From Ailanthus altissimus (Eukaryota; Streptophyta; Magnoliopsida; Sapindales; Simaroubaceae): a DNA stretch of 64,000 nt. This document shows positions 1 through 13,348 of this stretch, piece after piece (positions within the stretch are counted from its first letter, which is position 1; each line of letters opens with the position of its first letter). Position numbers and translations under genes: made by a program. The notes beneath the pieces were generated by a model that saw only the letters and a list, made by a program, of their open reading frames with translations, searched no databases and was not told where the DNA came from. The DNA lies in NCBI GenBank assembly GCA_946807835.1, contig OX327683.1:32423001-32487000 (forward strand), read 5' to 3'.

Positions 1-99
1 ATAAATACATACTAACATATCATATCAATAGCTATACAAAGCAATAAGGTTTTGATATATATGACGGTTATGTCCATGCTGCTTACAGCAGCTGTACAC

Positions 100-1962
100 A
101 TTTAGTTCCTTATATTGTAATGAAATTCACTTCTTTCAACGCCTCCTCGATTGATGGCGTGCTATAGGAGGCTAGATGTTAACATTTCTTAACATTTCTT
201 GAACAATCCTATCTGACGAGTGACCAATTGGATTGTCTGTCTTACTATATGCATGAAATAATGATTCATACATATAATAGAGTGAACAAAGACCCTGATA
301 CTGTAATCTGATCTGTCTGTCTACATATTTGAATAGCATGGACACAAAATAGTTGTCGAAAATCAATCTTTCGGCAACTACATAACTTCGTTGGGATGTC
401 CACAGTTTCATTTCTACTTCTATCATTCATGACAAAGCGAGAATAGTCTACTAGGTGAACTTATTAATTTGCTTTTAAACCTTACGATAGGCATAACTCA
501 TTATAAAGTTTGTCATACATTTTACAGCCTACTATCTCTGAAAAAATCAATTCTGCACTAACTCCAGTATCCACTCAACTAAGGTCATCACAGGAAGCCA
601 ACATATATCTTTTGAAGCAACATTAATGCTCCATACAATATTAGTGGTCATAATGTCATATCTTCTGAATGCTTATACTAATCGAGCCTAGTAAGAAAAA
701 CCAACCTGCTCCTTCAAGTATTTTGTTGCCTCTAGTTTTAACTCCCGTATTTTCTTAATTTGCTCTTAAAAATTAGTAAGGTGAAATGCATTCACAACAA
801 TAAAATAAAAAGTTATGAATCTCTTTTTCTTCTTTTCTAATGATATCGTGTATCTTGTGACCAAATTTACTTACAAGTAACAGATGCATACCCAAATGAT
901 TGTATTAGGAAATACTTCTCGAATAGACTTTCTCAATATTAGTGTGTCGATTAAATACAAATATAAGATCATGGAGATCACCACTGATTCATTGAGTTTG
1001 ACCATAAACCATATTTAAGAAGTATTATTTTTAAAATCAACAATCCCCTATGCCAGTTGAAAATTTTAATTGTTTTCATATTTACAAACCACGATAAAAA
1101 TCGTACTCAGGTACGCACTTTTCAAAAATGTTCCATCAATTACAATAGCCGGTCAAATTGATGACTAAAAACCTTTAACACATGGTCCAAGTGTCATAAA
1201 GAAATACTTAAAATGATTGCAATCGTTGATTTCTAAATAAGTAACTATACTCGAGTTTTTTTAACACATAGTAATATGCAGGAAGTAATCTAAACGAAGT
1301 ATTTGTAGTACCTTGTATCAACTTGAATTCACGTTCCTTAGCTCACCAAACAATGAAATACGTTATCTCCACATCAATATTTTTATATATATCTTTTTGG
1401 ACCTCTTTCGGTCTATAAAGTTGACTAATTGATGCAAAATTATTATTTATAAATTTTTAAATAATCTGACTCTTGCCTTGTCAGTGACTCATGTGCAACC
1501 GGTCCAACTAACATGTGTCATTTGCATCAATTTTGTGTACGATGAAATACTTTCTTACATCCGTCAACACTGCAAGTAATCATCATTTGCATCTCTCATC
1601 ATTACACTTGGTCTCAAAATAATCTTTTATAAACTTTAAGACTTTGAAGCTTCAATTAACTAAGTGATAGCATGATAATAGCCTAGTGAACTTCCTTTTT
1701 GCTATCATCTAACTTTTTCATAAATACATCTCCAATTTTCATATATGAAACCTTATCAAATATGACTAAGTCTAACAGTGGTATTGGGGGAATAAACACA
1801 AAAATATTTTCAGCTTGACAATCATCTCTTTTTTTATCTTCAATATTAAGATAATTGGTTGAAACATAACATTTTTACTTTTCGATAAATCATCCAAACC
1901 AACACATTATTCTATGTTATTAACATTGTCAAGACTAATGACATCCCCATATGCTCCACTGT
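100..1962 (-). pseudogene. Decayed MULE (MuDR-type) transposase, central and C-terminal part
   Basis: Minus-strand conceptual translation gives a broken Mutator-like transposase. Around 1615-1555 it reads ETKCNDERCKW, the cysteine-containing N-terminal DNA-binding region. Around 1440-1250 come SQLYRPKEVQKDIY and AKEREFKLIQGT, the usual spacer before the catalytic core. Around 690-560 it reads RYDIMTTNI followed by LVEWILELVQ, typical of the region after the core. Around 300-200 it reads LCSLYYMYESLFHAYS and NPIGH, resembling the segment after the SWIM zinc finger. Many stops and frameshifts interrupt it, so it cannot be functional. Its N-terminal continuation lies beyond the nested LTR block at 6470-6728. 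The family call rests on motif recognition; exact ends are uncertain. Confidence 0.75.
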
Positions 1963-4900
1963 CATAGTGTTGTGTTTTGATTAAAATAATATGTATACAT
2001 GTGGTATTTGTGTTCATTATGCAAAATACATATCTCAAATATAAGCACAATGAAAGTATAAAATTTAATAATAAACACAATAAAATATATTAATCACATT
2101 AATATATAAATTGAATTGAGAATTCACCAGTGTAACTTTTAAACAAAAATTACAGGAGTTCGCCTAAGGTGTGACTCATTTATAATTCTAGTAACCAACT
2201 AAGTAGACTTGGTCTTAGAGTAACAGCTTTTATCCAGTAAAAGCTTAACACTTAAACCCTTATTTATTTGTTTTTACCTTTGATCAATAAAATTTTTTTT
2301 TTATACTTTTTATTGGCCAAGTTTTGTTGGAGAAGATAATAAATAGTGATTTCATCTCTTAAATCAAAAAACAAAGAAACAATTTCCTTTTCTATTTTAC
2401 TTCTCTAATGGTCGGCTATACATAAGCATAAAAGCACCTATTTTGGTTTTAATTTCACATTTAAATAATAAAGACTTAATTTAACTATAGAGTTAACTAT
2501 TAACCATTATTAAGTTAATTATTATGTAACTATTAAATAATAAAAATCTTTATTATTATAATATTAATTTAACTAAACCCAAGTTAACCTTTAACTTAGG
2601 TTAAGTTAAAAACTTGGCCACCAAATTTTAAAATATTTAAATATTAAATAAATTTAACTTTAATTAACCATTTTAGTTATAGTTAAGTCAACTTTTTTAT
2701 CCAACAAGAATTGATTAATATTTAAATATATATAATTAACTTAACTTTAGTTAATATCTTAATATTGATTAAGTTATTTGACTATATAATCATTAAATAA
2801 ATATCTCATATTTATTAATTAAATAATTAATATATAAAATTATCATTAAGTCCTTCTACTTGGTTATTAAGTTAACCTTTGAATGTGTCTCACCTAACTA
2901 CACTTTTAAGTAAACTTAATTAAAAATTTATTATGCATTGCGTGTCGTTAATTAATTAGTTAATAATAATTGTTAATTAATTAATATATTTAACTATTAA
3001 ATATTAACACGTACGTATCCCGAGGGTTCCTGAAATAATTATTCAATTCTACTAGATTTTACTGGAATGAACTATTTAATTCGGTACGCTGCCCCAGTGC
3101 ACAACGAGTACACTTCATATCACGGGACTCTTTAGATCCACGCATGATTTGTCAAAAGAAACTATTCTATAAATTCGTGATTAATGCCCTGTACACATGT
3201 TATGGATATTACAAATTAGTGCCTTAGATCATGTAAATTGATATTATAGCGCATACGTATAGTCATTCTCTTATTTATACCTTAAATGTGCGGGGACATT
3301 GATCAACACCGCCAAATCTCCATGAGCTCATCTATGAACTTATCTCTAGATTCGTATCTCGATGAACAATATACACAAATACTTTTGCTATATTGTTTAA
3401 CCCTGTAAAAAAAATTTTTTTCTGGGGTTTATTACTTATGGTCATAATATTTTATAAGACACAATCTCGAAGCATCAGATATACAATTTTCTATGTGAGC
3501 TGACAGATCATATATCTATGCATATTGAATTTTATGAGCATCGGACCATACCCAGTGGTACGCAGTGGTCAGACTATAAAAGGTCATTGATATTTGTAGA
3601 ACCTAAGTATGATGGATCACTTACAAGCCCACCGTGGGCTTAGGTCAAAGGACCAAGAATACTGTTAGGGTTTGTGCTTACACGTCATCCCTGTTTGTAT
3701 GAATATTTAATTTTGTAATATTTATGCAATGAATATTTTATTAAATCGCTAATAACCTTTATTAAATGGTAATTAAGCTTGTAACATTATAGACAATAAG
3801 TATGATCTGAATAAGTTCATATTTGATTTAAAGAAGTTTAGACCAGGGTTAAGAGTTAGCAATGCTGACAGTTATAAATGCTAAGAGTTAGCACTACTAA
3901 GAGTTAGCAGGTTATAATAGCCAGCGAGATCTAAATAGTTAGAACCTTATCTATAATGTGACAAAGACTTGAGAATCTACTAGTAATGACATAGTTGCAA
4001 AAAGTTGCAATAGATACTAAGAAATATCATTATGTAAGTATCTTCTCAAATAAAGAGTTCCTGATCTACGTTCACCAATGAGAGTCTATCGGTGAAACAC
4101 AATTATATAGATTAGTGTATGTCTATATCTGTATTGCACATATGATTATTCTTAGTTAACCATGAGCTTGGTTAAAGCTTATATAGATATACAGGTATTC
4201 AGTTAGGACTGGATACTGAACAGACTCACGAGGACCTCAATAGATATCCTATGACACTGTCAAAGGAAGGCCCTCTCGAGTTGAGTGGTATTTGTGGTTC
4301 TTTAACCTGAGCGCCATGGTGAGCTTATGGGAGATCCACCATACTTTGGTTCCATATATGTCAAAGACCTTTCATGGTCTGATCGCTACGTGTCACTGGG
4401 TATGGTCCGACGCTCATGCAGTTCGATGTGCGTAGATATGGAATCCGCCAGCTCACATAGATGGGTTGTATATCTGAGACTTCGAGATTGTATCTTATAA
4501 AGTCTTATGGCCGTAAGCAATCAACCTGGAAAAAGAGTTTCCTACAGGTTTGAACATTATAGTAAAAGTGTTTGCGTATATTATTCATTAAGATATGAAT
4601 CTAGAGATAAAGTAACGGATGAAATTATCGGGATTTGATAGTAATGATCTATATCCCGTTCATCCAGGATATAATGACGGAAGGATTATACGAATATGTA
4701 GTAACCTCAACATGTATGGTCTAACGCGCTAATTTGTAATATCCGTAACGTGTGCGTGGGGCATCGATCACGGACTTATGAAATAGTTTCATTTGATGAA
4801 TCGGGCGTGGACCTAGGGAGTCTCAATATGAAATGTGCTATTTGAGCACTTGGGCAGCGTACCGTATTAAATAGTTCAATACAGTAAAATTCAGCAAATT

Positions 4901-5164
4901 ACTATGGTTAAGTTAACTAAAGTATAATGTTAAATGGTGGGACCTACTTTAGGTTAACTTGATAACCTAGTAAAGACATAAATATAATTTCACTTAATGA
5001 TTATTTAATTGTTAAATAATTTAAATAAATATTTATTTATTTATTTGTTAAATAAATAATTTTATTTGACTATGGTTAAGAGTTAACCATTTGTTTAAGT
5101 TAGGTTAACTTTACTTAATGGTTAAGTAAAAGTTAACTTAATCATGGTTAAGTAAGTTAACTAT

Positions 5165-5275
5165 GATTAAAATATTTAAATGTTCTTTTAACCTAACTAG
5201 AGTTAAGTGTTAACTATAGTTAGAATATTTAAATGTTCATTTAACCTAACTAGAGTTAAGGGTTAACTATGATTA
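5165..5275 (+). repeat. Tandem duplication of about 50 bp inside the solo LTR
   Basis: A unit containing AATATTTAAATGTTC, then TTTAACCTAACTAGAGTTAA and TTAACTATGATTAG-like sequence occurs twice in succession with small differences. The opposite-orientation copy of the family at 1968-3662 does not show an obvious equivalent. Confidence 0.6.
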
Positions 5276-5562
5276 GGTTATGTTAAATGCAAATTGAAAT
5301 TAAGTGTAAAAATGAAATTAAATTCATTTGTATAAATAAGACAAATGTAATTAAATTCACAAGTTTGTTAAATTTTCTTTTTGCTAAAAACTTGGCCAGC
5401 CATTACAAAGAGAGAAAAGAGAAATTATTTTCTAATTATTGAATTTAAGTGTTGAATTCATAATTTTCTTTTCTAAGGCATTAAAACCAATTTAGCAAAA
5501 GAGGTTTTGATTAATTGATTAAGTATTAATTAAAAGAAAAAATCAAGAACATAAGTTTAAGT

Positions 5563-5602
5563 TGTTAAACTATTGCTGGATCAGTTAAACTATTGCTGGA
5601 TC
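5563..5602 (+). repeat. Perfect 20-bp tandem duplication in the solo LTR
   Basis: GTTAAACTATTGCTGGATCA is present twice in a row. It looks like a replication-slippage duplication private to this LTR copy. Confidence 0.8.
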
Positions 5603-6469
5603 AAAAGCTGTCATTCTAGATAATCAAACTCATAATTGTTGATTATTAGAATTGATCAAATATAACATTTCGGTGGACTTCAACAATTTTCATCCAAAAG
5701 CTTCAAGGGTTATTTCTCAATTTCGTTTCTGTTAATTTATTTAATAAGTAATGATTGTGTTTACTGCAATATTTTAAGCTTTTCCTATATGATTATATGT
5801 ATGAGATATGTATATATTGTTGTTAAACACAAAACCCACATGTAAACACCTTTGAATAATCAACTCCCAACAAATATTATATAACTCGAGAGGACCTTCC
5901 ATTAACAGCTCACATAGGATGTCTATTGTGGTCCTTGTAAGTTTGTTCAATATTCAGTCCCGATTGAATACCCATATACTTACAAGAGCTCTAAGCTCAT
6001 GGTCAACTAGGAACGGCCATCTATACCTTACAGATAGAGACATAAACTGATCTTTATAAGAATAGATTCACTGACAGACCTGCATCAGTGAAACCAGATC
6101 AGTAACATAATATTTGAAAACATACTTGCATAATGACATTTTCTAGCACCTTATTGTAACTATATTATTACTAATATACCATTAGGTATTTGTCCCGTTA
6201 CAGACAAAGCTCAAACTCCTTAGATTTCATTGATTCTTACAACCTGCTAACTCTTAGTAGTTATAATTTTCAGTTTTGCTAACTCTTAATCCTGATCTAA
6301 ACTCCTTTAGATTAAATATGAACTCCTTTAGATCATACAATGTTTGTAGCATGACAAGCATTGTACCATATAATAAATGTAATTAACAAGTTAATAAAAT
6401 ATATAATGTAGAGATATAAAATATTTATACAAACAGGAATGACACGTAAGCACAAACCTTAACACATAG

Positions 6470-6728
6470 TGTGTCTAAGTTGGGTCTTCACTTAATATTA
6501 CAGGGGATAAATAATAGTGATCTGTTTTATTTGTATGAATTATAACAGTTGGTATTATTGGGGCTGTGCAGCTCACTTGGTTGCTTCCCGATATGAAGTG
6601 ATTATGACAGAGTGGTTGATTTTGAACGGGCACCTATGCATCCTCCTCACACATGAGAACTCTAGGATCCACTGTTACATATAAAGGACAATACGATATT
6701 CTATTGACCTCTAAAAAATCAGACATCA
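6470..6728 (-). pseudogene. MULE transposase, N-terminal fragment
   Basis: Reverse-complemented, this stretch matches the second MULE copy at about 33960-34220. Both carry a block reading ATTGTCCTTTAT, then a variant of GTGGATCCTA, then GTGAAGACCCAAC next to ACACACTATGAC. The match continues directly into 1962 once the nested LTR insertion is removed. This proves that the LTRs landed inside the MULE. Similarity stops at about 6728. Confidence 0.65.
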
Positions 6729-9700
6729 TACTTCACCAAAATAGAGCTCTCTCATCTTTCACTAAAATAACTAACAATTGAATTATACTTCACGGGATTT
6801 AAAAAATACTAAAAAATCAAACGCAAATTAGGAAAAGCACATGAAACATGCATGAGTAACACGAGAGATGCGACAAGTGGGTATGTCATGCATGCCCTTC
6901 CATGAGCGGAGAATGAGCGTGCGACGTGTCCAAGTTGGTGCCTCTTGCATGCAAGAATAAAGTTACATGAATAATTCGTACAACCATTCTCACTCACTAA
7001 AATAAAGCCATGTGAGTTGTTTTAGGAGATTTAGAGTTTTTGAACCCAATTTTTTAAGCTTTAGAGATTTTCTCTCTAATTTACTTTATTTTTCTCCGTA
7101 ACTTTATCACATTATATTTGAATTTTATTTTGACTTTACTACATTTAAAAATAAGTACAATTTTTAAAAAAACCAATCTATTTCAACTTTTATATATATA
7201 TAATAAATATACCTTATACAATAATGAAAGATGCCTTACTTTTGTAAATTATATAAAATTTTAAATTTAATATTTTCTAAATGTTAAATTATATTTTTGA
7301 AGATAAATTTATTAAAATTTGAGTAAATTTTTGTATTTTTTGATTTCAAAACTTTTGTTTATCACAATATTTTATCAATAAGGATAAATATGTTTCTTTA
7401 AAATTTATTTGACTAATAAAAATTAACCTTTTACTTTACGGCTAAAAAAATTGTTTAAAATTAAGGATCATCCGTGAAAAATTCCCATAAACATATAAGC
7501 ATGCAAAATAGAGTTCTCATCCAAGAAAATGAACTGCACACGCACATATATATATATATATATAATTTAAAATCTTAATAAAAAGAGAAATAAATTTTCA
7601 ATTGTTTTGATAGTCACGTTGATATCCCAGCTGATATGGAGTGGGTATAAGTCACAATCAAATCTCACCAGAGTTACGTAGAATAGACTTTGAAATAATT
7701 AAATTAAGTGTATGTTTCAAAGCTCAGGACTTATCAGGAGACCAGTTAGCTGACGTATGTATGGTTTCAAATCTCAGAGAGTTTCAAGTGAAGTTTAGAA
7801 TAAAGAACCCAATATCACAATTAATAATGTGTGAATATTTTTGGTGGGGGTTGCAAGAGACAAGGGCGGTGACCCCATACAGTGTATCTCAATGACTATG
7901 ATTCCCTAAATACAAACATTCATTCATGGGTTTCGAAATTCTGCTCGAGGTGTCATTTTGTTATATATTAAGTTCATAAACCCTAAAATAACATTATTTT
8001 ACTTACTACTCATAACTTAGTATTCGATTTGGTCATATTTTTCAGCTGTCGAGAAAAATTAGGTTTAAAACATAAACAAAGGCTTGGAACTTGGAAGTAT
8101 ATATATAAAAACTGAACTTGTAGAAACCCACGTATACAGGCAGCTTATTGATCAATGATCCCTTTTCAAGGTTTTTTTTTTCGTCCTTAAATTTATATCC
8201 TCAATACAAACACATTGGTATAGATGTGGCCTGACACTAGAATAGCAGAGGGTTTCAATATAGAAATGATATAAATAATCATCTGGGTCTGCTTTCATTT
8301 CATTGTTCCTTTTCTTTCTTTTGATTCATCATAACGCTCCCTGGACTATTTGTTTCATCTGTCATGTCATCGCATTTACTTGATTATTTATATTCATTCG
8401 CCTCGGGGAACTTAATCTTTTGTTTTCCAAACACTATTATTTTAATTCTACCTTGGCCTACACCAATCAGCAGAGAAAATACATGAGAATGAGATATTGT
8501 TAAAACCTCCTGAGTAAACACAAACTGTACACTCCCAAGGCTGTACACCATACACAGGCTGAGGTAGGTTTTTTTTTTTTTTAAAAAGAAAAAAATATTA
8601 TTTTATTTAAATTATATCTCTGTCGTTTGGGAAATCCTTAATAAGATTCTTGGTGCAGAATCTGCGGATTAATGTTAGCGAGCTTACTGGAAATTGCAAT
8701 TATTTCAAATTTCATAAACTTTTTTGGGTCATAAAGGTTGGAATTTTGTAAATAATAAAGAAAGAACGAACAGATCATGTTACAAATAAATCGTCAAAAA
8801 GTGTTACTGTGTTAGTGATTTCATTGTATCATCGGAAGAAACCCTTAAGGAGAAACGTGGTGGACGAATAAGGATTGACTGATTGTAAAAAAATAAAAGA
8901 GTTGATTAAAAAGTTGGATTTCACCAAGAATTTTAGCTACATCAATCATCGTCCTAAAGGATGTACCATATTATTTATAAGAGTAAAACTATACTTATTA
9001 AATAATATTTAAAATTTTTTATTTTAAATTGACATATTAAATAATAAAATGATAAATTTTTAAATTTTTTTACGATTGCAGGAGGTAGACTAGTGGTTGA
9101 AAATTAAAATTAAGAATACAAACTTAAAATTTTTATCCTAAAGGGGTTTTAATAAAAAAATTTAAAATTATTTATTATATTATTTTACCACAAAATAATT
9201 ATTTGACACATTATTTGAGATGGACAAAATTTAAAAGGTGTACTGACATTCTAAATATAATTATAAGATTACAAATTTTGTATTCAAGCACTGCTCAACC
9301 TGTATAAAATTATTTTATGTTTTAAATATTATACCATCATCAAATCTTTGTTTTGGTATTATTACGTGTTGCCCCTTCAAATGTTGACCCAAATATCAAG
9401 GCTCGAGCTTGGCCTAAAATCTATTAAGATGGGTTGAAAATCGAGGGCAAGTTTAGCTTAATTTAAAGATATCGAGGCTTAAATCTAACCTCAACCATCG
9501 GAAGACCTAATGCCAAGGCTCATTTATATCAAGAGGACTCCTCAATATTCATATTTAAAACATAAAAAAAGTCACTACAAACCTTTCAAGTAAGGTAAAC
9601 TCTGAGAAATTAGGAAGAGCATTAATATCAATCTTGCAACATAAGAGATTCTCTATCACTCATCACTATATAAAGGAAGCATAGAAATCTCAGAATCAAG

Positions 9701-12490
9701 GTCAATCACCACTCGATAAAAAAGGCCCCGAGAACTCTGAAATCAAGATCACTTGATAAGAGAAGCTCTAAAAATTTTAGAATAAGGATTAGTCCTAACA
9801 TTTTCGATTCACCACTAATCACAACAAATATGAAGACCAAATTTTTTGTCTCGAATTCTTAAGATAACACAATAAAGACCGAATATAAAAAAGTAGTGTC
9901 ACTATAACCAAGGGTAATGAAAATCACTATGACCAAGTTGCCTTTATTTTCTATTATAAGCATGCTAGAATTACCAAGTATGGCCTATCTCAGTGCAACT
10001 CGATACTAGATTTCGAGTTTCGTTTTTTCTATAAATAAATTTAAGATTTGTTGGCTTAAAAAAAATTAATTTTTTCGGTCAACATTATACTTTCTAACTT
10101 AAATGACTTATGTATGTAAACTTATATATATATATTTAAAAAAAAATGACATGCATTAATTACATTATAAAATTAAATATCAATTGAATGATAAAAACTA
10201 TAATAATTATTTTAAAATTCACTGTTTGTTGTGAGAAAAATTAAAAGGTGTAATATTATAATTTTTTTAAAAATATATATATTTAAACCTCTAACATTTT
10301 AAAAAATGACCATGCAGACTATAATAATTTAAAAAATTCAATCAACACTATTGCAAGTAATATTTTTTATTTATTTTAACGATAAAAATAAATCTACATG
10401 TCACTTTTTCGTTAAAATTAGTGAAATAATTACCTAATAAAGATGTCAATAAATTTTTTGAACCCATTAAAACTTACATGTCAATTTTTTAAAATATTAA
10501 AAGTTCAAATATTTCTTTCTTTTTCTTTTGTCTATCAAAAAGTTGCCGAGACTTCATAAATATTCATCGACGTGTTTGAGATATCTAAACCCATAAAAAG
10601 AGAACAAAAGCACTTACATATTACAAAAGAGAAATATTGCCAGCCTCTTATTAGGCAGATGTCAAGATTCAAACTCTCATGTGAGAGGTGTGCTTTCTTA
10701 CCTCTTGACTATGAGTGGGGAGCGCCATCACTCTTCATCGTTATAATAACAACAACAACAACAACAATAATAATATGTATTAGTTCAATGGGGTGTATGT
10801 ATTTTAATTGCATTTGTCCAAGAACTCTACTTATATAATAAAATTTAAAGTATGTGCATTAATTGATCAATTAGTAAAAAATAATATACACATAATATAC
10901 ATGCATAAATATAGAATGTCCAACACGTTTGAATATAAACGATTCCACTTTTAAATTTGAGTATTGGTTCTTTTCCAAACTCTGTTGGCAAAGAAAAAAT
11001 TATTGCATTTGTCCACGACCTAAAAAAGATTTAATCAATGATATTGATAAATATTTCAAATATATAATTTTCTTTTTCAAATGAAATTTCTAAGCCTACA
11101 TTTAAAAGGACTGTAGTAAAGTCAAGGCATATACTTACAAATACTCGCAATCTAAACATAGTAGTTAAGGTTGAATACTAACGTTATATGGAGATTTTGA
11201 CAGTAATTTTGACTATAAAGCATACTTTTGATCGTTGTTGGTTTAAGTTGGTTCTCAAGAGTGATTCAATGTTAACCGTTCATCTTTTTAGCAACCCTAA
11301 ATTTCATCCTCTATGACCTCTTTGAAATCATCGGTTAATTGTTAATGTAATATTTTTGTTATAGATTTTTTATTTATGCATATTTTTTGAGATAATAATT
11401 CAAATGCTGATACTTTAACAAATTTGAGTCTTATTCAAAATGTTTTTACTTGATGAGATCGTCAAAAGCTTCTTAGATTATGAGAATAGTTTTTCCAACT
11501 ATAAATTTATATAACTTTTTCAGTTCAATTTTCATTTTTCCTTATTGTTTCGAGAGGTTTAATTTTTATGTCCCCCTCTTTTGTTGTTTATTTAACATAA
11601 TTTTCCTCGAATTTCTGAGTCTTGCATAAAAAAAATTGTGAAATCCAATCCAAAACTTCTAAACTTAATGCTTGTTTTATTATCACTCAATTACCCATTG
11701 AACTCAAAATGTTTCTATTTTCCAAGTCTTTCTAAAGTTTCAAAACAAAACAAATGTTTTTTTTTTTTTTTGAAAGAGACAAAACAAATGTTTGTAAAGG
11801 AATAAAGGATATTTTAGAGGAAGAGAAGTGGAATAGAAAATTTGACATGGGTATTATGGTAACTCACTGTAGGAACTGTCATTCATTATTACAATTTAAA
11901 GAAAACAAAATCATGTTATTCTCTTAAATTTTACCCTTTAGAACTTTTTTCCTTGTCTCCACTCAACATACTGGCCCTATCATTTTTTTTCCATTTTACA
12001 AGCCCTAACAGTACATTTCCTACTTGCAAAAAAAGAAAAAAAAGTACAGTTCCTAACTCTATCATCTCTCTCTCTTTTTTTTCCCCTCTTAACTATGGTA
12101 AAGAAGAATATCATCAATAATACGTAGTTGTAGACCCATTATCAATTTAAAATCTCAGATGTTCTTCCGTATGATCAATATTATGTAGGTGCAAATAAGA
12201 ACAATCACTTAACATTTTCAGAAAACAAAATTACCAAAATTCCCCTAAATTTTTTTTTCACAGCTTTGCATAAACTTTCCACTATTGATCAAACAAAGAA
12301 ACTCTGCAAGTGCAAAGAGTCCCCTCACACTCTCCCATCAGTCTCATCATGCCCCTAAAATAAATACACAATATCACAATCTTATTTGCTGCTGCTCCAT
12401 TTTCATCTCATATCTCTCCTTCAAAATGGAAATTCTCTAATATCAATCAATAACAAGACTTTTGTTTTTCTTTTGACTTTTGTTTTCTTG
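6729..12490. other. AT-rich intergenic spacer
   Basis: Apart from the copia-like remnant listed separately, no gene is supported here. It contains a short TA microsatellite (about 7546-7566), an AAC/AAT microsatellite (about 10746-10770), and homopolymer A and T runs. Two AT-rich stretches (about 8985-9240 and 10060-10300) could be old MITE or LTR debris but lack clear termini. The last 1 kb before 12490 is the promoter side of the ALOG gene. Confidence 0.6.
7620..7900 (+). pseudogene. Possible Ty1/copia polyprotein 3'-end remnant
   Basis: An 84-codon open frame includes GDQLADV and REFQVKFRIKNP. These resemble the DQLADIFTK motif and the following residues at the C-terminus of copia RNase H domains. 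The rest of the frame does not align convincingly, and no LTR, PPT or other pol domain is seen nearby. I treat it as a short decayed fragment; chance resemblance remains possible. Confidence 0.4.
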
Positions 12491-12494
12491 CGTG

Positions 12495-12501
12495 TATAAA
12501 T
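12495..12501 (+). promoter_or_regulatory. Probable TATA box of the ALOG gene
   Basis: TATAAAT lies 233 bp upstream of the ALOG start codon, followed by a CT-rich leader (about 12590-12645, repeated CTCTTCT). That layout suits a plant core promoter with a roughly 200-nt 5' UTR. The transcription start itself cannot be seen. Confidence 0.5.
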
Positions 12502-12733
12502 GTAGTTGGCTTCATCAACAGTAACATCTGCCAAAAAAAAAAAAAACACTCATCCACTGCAGGAAGAATTATAAGAGGCTAAAGATTCAGTTCACTCTCT
12601 TCTCATTACTCAACAACTACACCTCTCTTCTCTCTCTTCTCCGTATTGTACTAATCTTGGCTCTCCTAATAGCTTATAGCTAAGAGGAAACCCTAGAAGA
12701 GAACTTAGCAAAACCAGAAACCATAAATTAAAT

Positions 12734-13348
12734 ATGGATTCATTCTCAGAAATGAATAGCTCCAACTCTGTAAACGCAATAAGCAGCCTCAACACAAACC
12801 CAAATACTCTCAGCAACGCGCTGCAGATGGCATCGGCTTCGTCAATATCTCCATCATCGGCATCATCATTACCTTCCAGCAGCCGCTATGAGAATCAAAA
12901 GCGCCGTGACTGGAACACTTTCGGCCAGTACCTTAAGAATCACAGGCCCCCTCTCACTCTCTCCCGCTGCAGTGGAGCACACGTTCTCGAATTTCTTCGT
13001 TACCTCGACCAGTTTGGCAAGACCAAAGTGCACACACCAATCTGCCCTTTCTATGGCCACCCCAACCCACCTGCCCCCTGCCCCTGCCCGCTCCGCCAGG
13101 CTTGGGGCAGCCTCGACGCGCTCATCGGCCGCCTACGCGCTGCCTTCGAGGAAAACGGGGGCAAACCTGAGGCAAATCCTTTTGGTGCACGCGCTGTGAG
13201 GCTTTATCTTCGTGAGGTTCGTGATTTGCAGTCGAAAGCAAGAGGGATTAGCTACGAGAAGAAGAAGCGTAAGCGTCCACCACAGCAGCAGCTGCAGCAG
13301 CAACCGCAGCAAATTCCACTTCTGCCAACACCACCAGGTGCAAGTTAA
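12734..13348 (+). CDS. LSH4: ALOG-domain transcription regulator, LSH3/LSH4-like
   Basis: Single-exon gene encoding 204 aa. ALOG (LIGHT-DEPENDENT SHORT HYPOCOTYLS / G1) proteins are plant nuclear DNA-binding factors that act at meristem and organ boundaries. Residues 1-50 are a Ser/Asn-rich, poorly ordered leader. The ALOG domain spans about 51-178, starting [17 protein letters not shown] and including [21 protein letters not shown] zinc-ribbon insert uses C104, H109, C116 and C118. It continues with [24 protein letters not shown] and ends [13 protein letters not shown]. Residues 176-181 (KKKRKR) are a nuclear localisation signal. A Gln-rich tail (184-193) and a TPPGAS end follow. The start is the first ATG of the frame, after a CT-rich leader, and total length matches the family. 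Assignment to the LSH3/LSH4 subgroup rests on the [14 protein letters not shown] stretch and is less certain than the family call. Confidence 0.95.
   Translation: MDSFSEMNSSNSVNAISSLNTNPNTLSNALQMASASSISPSSASSLPSSSRYENQKRRDWNTFGQYLKNHRPPLTLSRCSGAHVLEFLRYLDQFGKTKVHTPICPFYGHPNPPAPCPCPLRQAWGSLDALIGRLRAAFEENGGKPEANPFGARAVRLYLREVRDLQSKARGISYEKKKRKRPPQQQLQQQPQQIPLLPTPPGAS

Larger units (their letters stand above)
3663..5872 (+). mobile_element. Solo LTR (family L2.2), plus orientation, nested in an inverted copy of itself
   Basis: It starts TGTTAGGG and ends CCCAACA, about 2,210 bp. Flanks are AATAC (3658-3662) and AATAT (5873-5877), a 5-bp target duplication with one mismatch. The surrounding sequence on both sides is the same family in reverse orientation: 3541-3662 and 5873-6100 align with the plus copy when reverse-complemented. 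Internal features include repeated AGTTAGCA motifs near 3860-3915, many short TTAAGTTAAC-like runs near 4900-5280, and two small tandem duplications. No coding potential is visible. Confidence 0.83.
1963..6469 (-). mobile_element. Solo LTR (family L2.2), minus orientation, with TSD CATAG; split by a second copy
   Basis: The element runs from 1968 to 6464 and is flanked by identical 5-bp direct repeats CATAG at 1963-1967 and 6465-6469. On the minus strand it begins TGTTAAGG and ends in CA, the standard LTR termini. No PBS, PPT or coding region is seen, so it is a solo LTR left by LTR-LTR recombination. It is interrupted by another copy of the same family at 3663-5872; without that insert its length is about 2.28 kb. 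It sits inside the MULE pseudogene, whose reading continues on both sides. The superfamily cannot be told from an LTR alone. Confidence 0.85.

Noticed and set aside
3663..5872. Complete LTR retrotransposon or LARD
   Set aside because: No repeated ends inside it and no PBS or PPT; only one LTR-like unit bounded by a target duplication, so it is a solo LTR.
9360..10050. Possible Gypsy leader or LTR fragment (TATA-like sequences, repeated AGAATCAAG motifs)
   Set aside because: No terminal motifs, target duplication or coding homology could be identified.
10640..10720. Possible tRNA-derived SINE
   Set aside because: Only a vague resemblance to box-like motifs; no A/B box pair with proper spacing and no target duplication.
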